From the NCBI GenBank assembly GCA_031270755.1, contig JAISWV010000375.1, forward strand, positions 1 through 5,590: DNA of 5,590 nucleotides, read 5' to 3'. Position 1 is the first letter of the stretch. Each line of letters opens with the position of its first letter. The notes beneath the pieces are model-generated. The model had not been told where the DNA came from and did no database searches. It saw only the letters and a program-made list of their open reading frames with translations. Shown here piece after piece: positions 1 through 5,590 of the stretch. The translations under genes and the position numbers were made by a program. Source of the stretch: Synergistaceae bacterium (GTDB lineage: Bacteria; Synergistota; Synergistia; Synergistales; Aminobacteriaceae).

Positions 1-2
1 AC

Positions 3-137
3 GATTGGCGTTACGTCGTGCTGAACCCCGGCGGCAAAGAAACGCGTCATATTTATATAGGAGAAGATGGCGCGCTTGTGGACGAAAAAGTTCCGGGCTC
101 CGAGTACTATAGAGGACATATCCTTCGACACGAAGGG
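3..137 (+). other. Frame-3 coding segment entering from the left, probable 5' part of the large downstream gene
   Basis: Frame 3 is open from the window edge to a stop at 357-359, but only its first ~45 codons look like real protein. Residues such as YVVLNPGGKETRHIYIG and EDGALVDEKVPGSEYYRG have a normal, balanced composition. After about position 137 the same frame turns into the Arg/Gly/Pro-rich text typical of a shadow frame, while frame 1 becomes protein-like (RLLRIFIRAAYG, KTVDLNRTILTH). Dropping one G from the run at 135-140 joins the two as ...RHEGGNRKGGRLLRIF. I infer that this segment belongs to the same gene as the 67-3255 reading frame and that the gene starts upstream of the window. 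The alternative is the end of a separate gene that overlaps it. No conserved domain can be recognised in so short a stretch. Confidence 0.5.
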
Positions 138-3100
138 GGGCAACCGGAAGGGCGGACGCTTGCTGCGCATTTTTATCAGAGCCGCCTACGGGGCGGCGGA
201 CGAGCGCAAAACGGTGGACCTGAACCGCACGATACTCACCCACGCCGCCGAAGGGGTGTTGGGAGAGTGGGGAGAGAAAGTCGCCATGGGGCGTATCCTG
301 CGCTACAGGCTGCGGGTGGCGGGGCCGCCGGCCCTGGATGCTTACGGCAGCATAAATAAAGAAGGCGGGGCGATTTCTTTCGATTATGCGCACCCCGACA
401 CATGGAAATCCTTGAGTAAGTTCGACTACTTCACGGAGCTGGACGCGCGCTTGACTCTGAAGCTGAAGACGAGAAAGGAAGCCGAGGGCTTCGTTAAAAA
501 CTTGAATGAAAACGTCCTTTTCACGTGGATTTTCGCCGACGAGAACTCCATGTTTGTCGATGACGTCGTGAACAGCCCGGACGTGAAGCAGAACTCCGAG
601 GCGATTGGGAAGTACCTGGAAGAGCGAATTCCTGCCGAGTATTGGGAGAAGGGAGCGGGTTGGCATGTGTTGGGCAATATCAGTCCGGGAGAAAAAATGA
701 AATTGCCGCCGGAGGTGACAACCGAGCCGTTCGACGATATGGGGTTTCGGCTGCTGGCCGTCACCGGCGGGCAGCTGAACAGCGACTATACCGACACGGC
801 AAGGAGGCGCGTTTGTGTCGAAGTGGAGCCTGAGCCTGTCTACGGACGAAAATCCAAGCTGGATATACTCGCCGACATATACAAGTATCACTACATGATT
901 CTCGTGGCCAGCTACCGGAAAAGCGCGGGCTCCGACTGGACAAGGCTGCCCGTCTACGTCAAGTTGGGAGACCGTGAAGATGAAAAAAATTTTTTCAGAG
1001 AAATGGTCGCGCGATTTTACGACGCGAAGACCACCGACGGAAGAACATTCCAGAACACCGGCGGCGGCTACGGAACACTGACTATCGATACGGACGAGGC
1101 CAACAGGCGCTATTTCAAGATGTCGGGGCAGGTGGGGTCCGGCGCGGCGCATGTGATCCTGCTGAAATTCGCTCCGGGAGACTTCGCCCACACGATTTCG
1201 AGGGACGCGCCTGCCGAGAAGATTTTTTACGGACCGACGAACTACGCCCTTTATTTCGATCTGGAGGCCAAAATGCAGACAGCCGGCGGCTTCGGAGTCC
1301 TTCTGAGCGGTTCGAGAGTGAACACATCCGGCACATCTTACCGTTCAGGAGGGTATGTCTTCCAGTACGACCCCTGGGTGAACGGTTTTCATATGCGATA
1401 TTTCGGTTTTAGCGGCAGTTCTTACGGTGAGCTTGGAAACGCCTCGTGGGGCGTGCGTCAGATGTATTTCTACGACGCGGCTAAAGCGGACTACCCCGCG
1501 CCGGGGGAGATTTCCTTTTTCACGCCTTTCACTCCGACGGGTATCGGCGAGGAGAATTTCAACGAGAACGCCGGGGCCGCATCCGACGCGACGCTCCATT
1601 ACCGTCTGCCATTCTCCGCCGGCAACAGGAATTATATAAACGATATCGCTGGCGACACTTCGCAAAATCGGAACGATCGTTTCTCCTACGACAACGTCGG
1701 CTACGGCACGATGTCCGGCATGAGTACCCTCTATGGCCACTACTCCCCAAAGCACATGCAGTCCTGGCACCGCTACCTCGACGTACCGGGGGTCGAAAAC
1801 ACGAAAATCTCCGAGATGCTGGGCGCGGGGGAAGATAGCCGGCTCGGTTTTCTGTGGGATCGTTCCTGGCATATATACTACAGAGCCGCCACCGCCGCCG
1901 ACAAGGCCGACGAAACTTGGCAGAAGGAACTTTGGCTCCAGAGGCATATTTACAAGCTGACCGTCCTCGAAGTGACGAGGAATATCACGCCGGATGACGT
2001 CGAAGACGAGTGGGGATACAAAATTCATCACGATGGAGGGAGCGCCGCGGAGAAGGCCAATCCTGTGCACCAGGAGGGCGACATGTTCGTCCGCCTCGAG
2101 ATGATCCAGCTCAAGAAGGGCATGAAAGACTGGAACAACTCGCGGTACTACGTCTACTCCAAGCCTGTCTGGTACGGGAAATTCAAGGGCGACGCCTGGC
2201 GCGGCGACGACCCGTCCCCGTTCAAGAAGCTGGGAAACGCCATGCAGCACATCGTCGCGGACCCCGAACCGCAGAGAGGCGACGCCCAATCCTTCCGGCG
2301 CAGGGGAATGAGGGTGCGTTCGTGGAAAGAAGCCTTCCTTGGCTGGGATTTTGGCTGGGTTGAGAACAATGGGGGCCGCTACGACTATGTATGGCGGAAT
2401 TTCGTGAAGCCGGAAATCGAAGCGGCGTACAACGAAAACGACCCGTTCGGTATCGCCGATACGGAGACGAAAAAAATAATGCCGCCGGATTTTTTCGAGA
2501 CCGTTTACAGCAGGGACATTGCGGGACAGGTCGACGCCGACAGGACCGGAAAGGCTCATTCCGTCTGGACGCCGCCCACCGCGATAAAGATGTACGGCGC
2601 GGCGGACGGCGTTACCACAATCTCTCAGGCTGGCGACCTTAACGCCAACACGTTCGGCCAGTATTACTACAGTGGGCACTATGTGGAAAGGGAAACGAAA
2701 GAGGGCGATACACGTTACAACGGAAAGTACAGCGACAGAATCTACGGGCGGCTGAGCCTTCTGAGGCCCTGGCGCGCCAGCCCGCTGCCGAACCAGACCA
2801 CGCCGATTTTCGGCCTCTACGCCATGCGGGGCTGGGACTACGGAAGCAACGGGAGAGGCGGTATCGCTTACGACAACAACGGCGTCAACGAAAAAGCAGC
2901 CAACGCGCCCAGACGTTTTCTGAAGGTCGTTCAGGGCTTGCAGATGCCTTACAAACCGAGCGGCGCTACCAACCGCGAGCCAAGCGGTAGTCCCTACACG
3001 GCGGAGCGCGACCGCACCATCGGATTCCGTTTCTGGATGGCCGACGCGACGGGCGCATTCCACCTCTACGACTCATGGATAGGCGAGGGGTTCTCGCCCC

Positions 3101-3255
3101 GCGAGGTCCGCGCGATTCTGGGGCTGAGAGAGAAACGCGATGACGAAACAGAGGACCAATACATCCAATTCATCCGCGGGACTTACGTCGGCGCGGCGCT
3201 GGAAGGCGCGGACTTTTACGTGCCGGTTGAAGAAGACGCGGAGGAGGACGAATGA
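67..3255 (+). CDS. Large uncharacterised protein, possibly LamG-like and pilus-associated; 5' end disrupted or outside the window
   Basis: This frame encodes 1062 residues from the first ATG, but the start is doubtful. The SD-like AGGAG at 59-63 lies only 3 bases from the ATG, and coding quality before ~135 favours frame 3 (see the G6 run). The protein is rich in Tyr, Trp, Gly and Asp, has a single visible Cys (residue 250), no obvious membrane segment in the visible part, and a very acidic tail ending EEDAEEDE. Residues ~390-460 include YALYFDLEAKMQ and GYVFQYDP (429-436). Residues ~619-710 include ELWLQRHIYKLTVLEV and KPVWYGKFKG. Residues 985-1020 include IGFRFW and GEGFSPREVRAILGL. From memory, segments of this style occur in beta-rich concanavalin/LamG-like parts of large proteins near pilus genes in Synergistota and some Firmicutes. 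I did not verify this by search. The next intact gene is a pilus assembly ATPase. A surface or minor-pilin-like role is inference; the function is unknown. Confidence 0.85.
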   Translation: MARLWTKKFRAPSTIEDISFDTKGGNRKGGRLLRIFIRAAYGAADERKTVDLNRTILTHAAEGVLGEWGEKVAMGRILRYRLRVAGPPALDAYGSINKEGGAISFDYAHPDTWKSLSKFDYFTELDARLTLKLKTRKEAEGFVKNLNENVLFTWIFADENSMFVDDVVNSPDVKQNSEAIGKYLEERIPAEYWEKGAGWHVLGNISPGEKMKLPPEVTTEPFDDMGFRLLAVTGGQLNSDYTDTARRRVCVEVEPEPVYGRKSKLDILADIYKYHYMILVASYRKSAGSDWTRLPVYVKLGDREDEKNFFREMVARFYDAKTTDGRTFQNTGGGYGTLTIDTDEANRRYFKMSGQVGSGAAHVILLKFAPGDFAHTISRDAPAEKIFYGPTNYALYFDLEAKMQTAGGFGVLLSGSRVNTSGTSYRSGGYVFQYDPWVNGFHMRYFGFSGSSYGELGNASWGVRQMYFYDAAKADYPAPGEISFFTPFTPTGIGEENFNENAGAASDATLHYRLPFSAGNRNYINDIAGDTSQNRNDRFSYDNVGYGTMSGMSTLYGHYSPKHMQSWHRYLDVPGVENTKISEMLGAGEDSRLGFLWDRSWHIYYRAATAADKADETWQKELWLQRHIYKLTVLEVTRNITPDDVEDEWGYKIHHDGGSAAEKANPVHQEGDMFVRLEMIQLKKGMKDWNNSRYYVYSKPVWYGKFKGDAWRGDDPSPFKKLGNAMQHIVADPEPQRGDAQSFRRRGMRVRSWKEAFLGWDFGWVENNGGRYDYVWRNFVKPEIEAAYNENDPFGIADTETKKIMPPDFFETVYSRDIAGQVDADRTGKAHSVWTPPTAIKMYGAADGVTTISQAGDLNANTFGQYYYSGHYVERETKEGDTRYNGKYSDRIYGRLSLLRPWRASPLPNQTTPIFGLYAMRGWDYGSNGRGGIAYDNNGVNEKAANAPRRFLKVVQGLQMPYKPSGATNREPSGSPYTAERDRTIGFRFWMADATGAFHLYDSWIGEGFSPREVRAILGLREKRDDETEDQYIQFIRGTYVGAALEGADFYVPVEEDAEEDE
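135..140 (+). other. G6 run at the probable frameshift point
   Basis: Six consecutive G sit exactly where the better coding frame passes from 3 to 1. Removing one G restores a single continuous frame from the left edge of the window to the stop at 3255. The run is short for classical phase variation. A sequencing or assembly indel, a fixed frameshift, or less likely a programmed slip are all possible. Confidence 0.5.
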
Positions 3256-3272
3256 AAGGAGAACGCGCGTAA
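3252..3272 (+). other. Six-codon mini-ORF overlapping the stop of the large gene
   Basis: An ATGA stop/start overlap places an ATG at 3252-3254, preceded by a good SD-like GAGGAGG at 3241-3247 with 4 bases between. The frame reads MKGERA and then stops at 3270-3272. This arrangement is typical of translational coupling to a following gene, but no gene continues here. It may be the start of a lost downstream gene, or chance in purine-rich DNA that also encodes the acidic tail of the large protein. Confidence 0.25.
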
Positions 3273-3316
3273 TTTTCCCACATAGACGCCGAGGCTGTGT
3301 TGTCCGTACATACGGA

Positions 3317-3347
3317 GGGGCGTGCAGGTATCCCTTTTGCACGCCCC
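3317..3347 (+). terminator. Strong GC-rich hairpin, probable transcription end of the large gene
   Basis: GGGGCGTGCA (3317-3326) pairs perfectly with TGCACGCCCC (3338-3347), giving a 10-bp stem around an 11-base loop. It lies about 60 bases after the stop codon of the large gene. No U-tract follows on either strand (the plus strand continues ATTACAGG), so it is not a textbook intrinsic terminator. It could act as a weak terminator or an RNA 3' stabilising hairpin. Confidence 0.5.
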
Positions 3348-3364
3348 ATTACAGGAGCTTGAAT

Positions 3365-3376
3365 ATTGACGTCAAT
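3365..3376. repeat. Perfect 12-bp palindrome ATTGACGTCAAT
   Basis: The sequence equals its own reverse complement over 12 bases and lies in non-coding DNA between the hairpin and the decayed gene. Its size suits a dimeric regulator site, but no repeat of it and no well-placed promoter supports that. It may be chance. Confidence 0.3.
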
Positions 3377-3423
3377 TCATCTGACGGGAGCCTTTTTTGA
3401 TTTTCGCGCTTGCGGCAAGTTGC

Positions 3424-3452
3424 TTGACGCGTAATGCAAATAGCAGTACTCT
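3424..3452 (+). promoter_or_regulatory. Weak sigma70-type promoter for the decayed gene
   Basis: TTGACG (3424-3429, five of six matches to the -35 consensus) is followed after 17 bases by TACTCT (3447-3452, three of six matches to TATAAT). A strong SD-like GGGAGGAG lies at 3459-3466 and an ATG at 3473. The order promoter, SD, ATG suggests this was once the front of a gene. The poor -10 box keeps confidence low. Confidence 0.35.
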
Positions 3453-3472
3453 TGTCAGGGAGGAGATTTTCA

Positions 3473-3739
3473 ATGGCAAACGCCGTCTTAGGCAGCTTGT
3501 AAGGATGTTTATACGTCCTCTGAAAGTAGAGAACGAGACTTTGCAGGCGGCGATAAAACAAAGGCCGAGCCATTATCGGAAGCCTATCAAATGTTGCGGC
3601 TTAGTCGGTTATGGCGGAGGATGCCAAAGACGAAAAAGCGCGTTCTTTTTATCTCAAGTTCGGCTTCGATTCGATAAAGGGCAAATATATGCGCCTGTAC
3701 GCCGTGCGGCGGGAGCTGGAAACGTATGCGAGACGCTAA
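3473..3739 (+). pseudogene. Decayed gene with a GNAT-acetyltransferase C-terminal remnant
   Basis: The last 42 codons (ATG 3611 to the stop at 3737-3739, frame 2) read as a GNAT C-terminus, with the motif DEKARSFYLKFGF. This matches the family's conserved 'N/D-x-x-A-x-x-FY-x-x-x-GF' segment near the end of the acetyl-CoA-binding fold. Upstream the frame is broken by stops at 3602 and 3554. A well-placed SD (3459-3466) and ATG (3473) lead to only nine codons (MANAVLGSL) before a stop. A second ATG at 3505 in frame 1 gives MFIRPLKVENETL, which faintly resembles the beta-1 start of GNAT proteins. Roughly 80 codons remain where an intact GNAT has about 150, so internal deletion plus frameshifts is the simplest reading. 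GNAT toxins of the TacT type end similarly, so a toxin-antitoxin relic is possible but not shown. Confidence 0.5.
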
Positions 3740-3795
3740 AAAGCTCTCGTAAATGTTTGCATTTGAAATTGTTGGAATAAAGAGTGTTTTACACT

Positions 3796-3824
3796 TCGGC
3801 ATATCCACGCTTATGGGGTATAAT
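3796..3824 (+). promoter_or_regulatory. Probable sigma70-type promoter of the assembly ATPase gene
   Basis: A perfect TATAAT at 3819-3824 is preceded, 17 bases upstream, by TCGGCA (3796-3801, four of six matches to TTGACA). Transcription would start near 3831, giving a leader of about 120 bases before the ATG at 3953. TTTACA at 3788-3793 is a better hexamer but lies 25 bases away, too far. A second perfect TATAAT at 3861-3866 lacks a recognisable -35 box and could be an alternative start. Confidence 0.5.
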
Positions 3825-3940
3825 CTCCATACAGGCTCATTCTGCGTTTTCTTCGGTAATTATAATCCAAAATCGTGATAAGGAGCCGGCGGGCAAACTT
3901 GGAACGCGGAATAAAGGATTTTTTTATCGCTCGATCGGGC

Positions 3941-3978
3941 GGGGGGCAATGTATGGCAATGAGAAAAAAACTGGGTGA
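3941..3978 (+). promoter_or_regulatory. G-run ribosome site and overlapping out-of-frame ATG at the pilB start
   Basis: A GGGGGG run (3941-3946) replaces a normal AGGAGG six bases before the pilB ATG. An ATG at 3949 in another frame opens a nine-codon ORF (MYGNEKKTG) that stops at 3976-3978, overlapping the pilB start codons at 3953 and 3959. This could lower pilB translation by competition. It is a direct reading of the sequence; any regulatory role is inference. Confidence 0.3.
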
Positions 3979-5590
3979 AATTCTTGTCGAGTTGGGTTCT
4001 CTTAATCAGGCTCAGATTGACGAAGCGCTGAAAGAGCTGGCGGAACAGAAACTCTCCGACGACAGACTGGGAGACATGCTGGTCGCGAAGGGTATTGTGA
4101 CGGCGCAGCAGGTGACGGAGGCCTTGGGGCTTCAGTTCATGCTGCCCGTCGTCAACGTCGGAGACTACCTCACGAATATTTCGGCCCTCAACTCCCTGCC
4201 CAGAGCCCTGATGGAACGCCTGGGCGCCTTTCCGCTGGAGTTGCAAGACAACGGCGGCGCGCTTGTCGTGGCCATTTCCGACCCGCTGGACCTCGTCGCT
4301 CAGGATATGGTGCGCGCGGCAACGACGCTTGATGTCCATTTTGCGCTGGCGACGGAGCAGAGCATTTTCTCGGCGCTGGCGGCGACCGGGGCCGGAGCTT
4401 CGCTCAACCTTGCGATGGCGCAGCCGCCGGCGAAAAAACCGGACCTCGACCCGCAGAACGCGGGCGCGGCAAAACTGGCCGTTCCCGTTTCCAGCGCCCC
4501 CGCGGCTGCAACGACGACGGACAGCCCGGTTGCGCAGTCGGGCGGGCCTAACAAATCCATCGCTTCCTCGATCAGGGACATTATGAAGGCCCAGCCCAAG
4601 CTGGGAGATATTCTGGTGCAGGCCGGGGCCATCACCGAGACGCAGCTGATGGATGCCCTAAGTCAGCAGAAACGTTTGGGGAGACGGCTCGGCGACATTC
4701 TCGTGTCCAATGGCATCATCACGGAAATCCGTTTGGCGGAGGCCCTTGCGAACCAGTTAGGGCTGCCGATGTTCACTTTGACGCGCTACCGTCCCATGAC
4801 GGAGGCGATCCGCCTGATTCCACGCAACGTCTCCGAGCGTCTGCAATTGATTCCCCTTTCCATCGTCGAGGGGGATTCTCTGCTTATCGCGATGGCCAAT
4901 CCGCTGGACCTTCTGGCCCAGGACGAGGTCCGCATCCTGACGGGGCGCGACATCAAGGTCGGCATCACCACCGCGACGGAGATTCAGGACAACCTGGAGA
5001 GGCTATACAACCTTCAGGACAACCTCGAAGAAGCCATCGTGGAGGTTTACGGCGACCTCGAAATTCCGCAGGACGACTTGGCAGAGGCCAGCGCCGACGA
5101 CGCGCCGATCATCCAGCTGGTCGGCAACATTCTGAATCAGGCGGTTCGGGAGAGGGCCTCGGACATTCACGTCGAGCCGTTTGAAAAAACGGCTCGCGTA
5201 CGATACCGCGTGGACGGCGCTCTTTACACGGCGTTCGATTACCCGGCGGGCCTGCATCCGGCCGTCTCCGCGCGCATGAAGATCATGGCGAACATGGATA
5301 TCGCCGAGAGAAGGAAACCGCAGGACGGACGCATCCTGATCAAACTCGTCGGACGCCGCGTCGACCTCCGCGTCAGCTCCCTGCCCACGCTGAACGGCGA
5401 GAAGATGGTTTTGCGCATTCTGGACCAGGCAAGCACGGCGGTGGGCCTTGAGCGGCTGGGTCTGGAAAACGACGACCTGGAGAAGCTCGAGGTTTTCTGC
5501 GGAATGCCGTGGGGCATCATGCTCGTGACGGGCCCCACGGGCAGCGGAAAATCCACGACGCTCTACTCCATTCTCCAAAAAATCAATCAG
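3953..5590 (+). CDS. pilB: Type IV pilus / type II secretion assembly ATPase with two MshEN domains (partial, 3' end missing)
   Basis: The frame is open for 546 codons to the window edge. The product is a cytoplasmic hexameric ATPase of the PilB/GspE family that powers pilin assembly at the inner membrane. Residues 4-142 form a first MshEN-type domain (LGEILVELG, RLGDMLVAKG, DPLDLVAQD). Residues ~143-210 are an Ala/Pro/Ser-rich linker. Residues 216-350 form a second MshEN domain (KLGDILVQAG at 216, RLGDILVSNG at 245, NPLDLLAQD). Residues ~375-546 begin the GspE core, with ASDIHVEP at 402-409 and the Walker A motif GPTGSGKS at 527-534. Walker B, the Asp and His boxes and any tetracysteine zinc site lie beyond the window. 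The start MAMRKKLGEIL fits the usual family N-terminus. The ribosome site is unusual: only GGGGGG at 3941-3946. An ATG at 3959 or a TTG at 3899, with AGGAG at 3881-3885, are alternatives. PilB rather than GspE is the likelier name, since MshEN modules are common there, but both fit. Confidence 0.95.
   Translation, partial: MAMRKKLGEILVELGSLNQAQIDEALKELAEQKLSDDRLGDMLVAKGIVTAQQVTEALGLQFMLPVVNVGDYLTNISALNSLPRALMERLGAFPLELQDNGGALVVAISDPLDLVAQDMVRAATTLDVHFALATEQSIFSALAATGAGASLNLAMAQPPAKKPDLDPQNAGAAKLAVPVSSAPAAATTTDSPVAQSGGPNKSIASSIRDIMKAQPKLGDILVQAGAITETQLMDALSQQKRLGRRLGDILVSNGIITEIRLAEALANQLGLPMFTLTRYRPMTEAIRLIPRNVSERLQLIPLSIVEGDSLLIAMANPLDLLAQDEVRILTGRDIKVGITTATEIQDNLERLYNLQDNLEEAIVEVYGDLEIPQDDLAEASADDAPIIQLVGNILNQAVRERASDIHVEPFEKTARVRYRVDGALYTAFDYPAGLHPAVSARMKIMANMDIAERRKPQDGRILIKLVGRRVDLRVSSLPTLNGEKMVLRILDQASTAVGLERLGLENDDLEKLEVFCGMPWGIMLVTGPTGSGKSTTLYSILQKINQ

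Noticed and set aside
59..69. AGGAG plus ATG as a genuine start of the large gene
   Set aside because: Only 3 bases separate them, and the same bases read as good protein in frame 3 (IGEDGAL), so the match looks incidental.
138..359. Second half of the frame-3 open stretch
   Set aside because: Becomes Arg/Gly/Pro-rich shadow text, while frame 1 over the same bases reads as normal protein.
1345..3063. Long antisense open frame of 572 codons inside the large gene
   Set aside because: Its text is Arg/Val/Gly-rich without motifs and it lies fully opposite a well-supported gene. GC-rich third positions remove antisense stops and produce such frames.
3397..3780. 127-codon frame-1 open stretch across the intergenic region
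   Set aside because: Composition is not protein-like as a whole, and the GNAT signature lies in another frame over the same bases. Only the short MFIRPLKVENETL part is possibly meaningful.
3349..3808. Two small minus-strand open frames in the intergenic region (74 and 73 codons)
   Set aside because: No good ribosome sites, no motifs, and one is the reverse of the GNAT remnant.
3871..3930. Possible cyclic-di-GMP riboswitch (GEMM-like GGGCAAAC ... ACGCGGAATAAAGG) in the pilB leader
   Set aside because: The resemblance is limited to a few bases. I could not find the paired stems, the GACGCAAAGCC block or the tetraloop-receptor layout expected for the family.
5003..5578. 191-codon minus-strand open frame
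   Set aside because: Lies opposite the conserved ATPase core including the Walker A motif; a shadow of GC-rich coding sequence.

Overview
The window looks like a piece of a GC-rich diderm bacterial genome. It holds two large plus-strand genes separated by about 700 bases of mostly non-coding DNA. The second gene is clearly a type IV pilus / type II secretion assembly ATPase (PilB/GspE family) that runs off the right edge. The first is a very large protein that I do not recognise as a named family. It has a 'GYVFQYDP' segment and a C-terminal 'GEGFSPREVRAILG' segment that remind me of large LamG-like proteins found beside pilus genes. Synergistota is my best guess for the phylum, from protein style and context only. 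No marker gene here proves it.

Layout. Positions 1 to about 137 read well in frame 3, as the continuation of a gene that begins left of the window. Coding quality then moves to frame 1, which stays open to the stop at 3253-3255. The switch falls on a run of six G at 135-140, so the formal ATG at 67 is probably not the true start. A one-base frameshift, either real or a sequence error, probably splits one longer gene. Positions 3256-3472 hold a strong 10-bp hairpin (probable transcription end), a 12-bp palindrome and a weak promoter. Positions 3473-3739 hold a decayed gene whose last 42 codons read as the C-terminus of a GNAT acetyltransferase, possibly the relic of a toxin-antitoxin type unit. 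Positions 3740-3952 form the leader of the ATPase gene, with two perfect TATAAT boxes. The ATPase gene then runs from 3953 to the end of the window (546 codons, Walker A present, remainder missing).

How the genes could work together. The ATPase would power assembly of pilin-like subunits from the cytoplasm. It carries two tandem MshEN modules, a fold known in other assembly ATPases to bind cyclic-di-GMP. The large upstream protein could be a surface or pilus-associated subunit, but that rests only on proximity and faint resemblance. The hairpin and the separate promoter argue that the two genes are transcribed independently. No tRNA, rRNA, CRISPR array or insertion sequence is visible.
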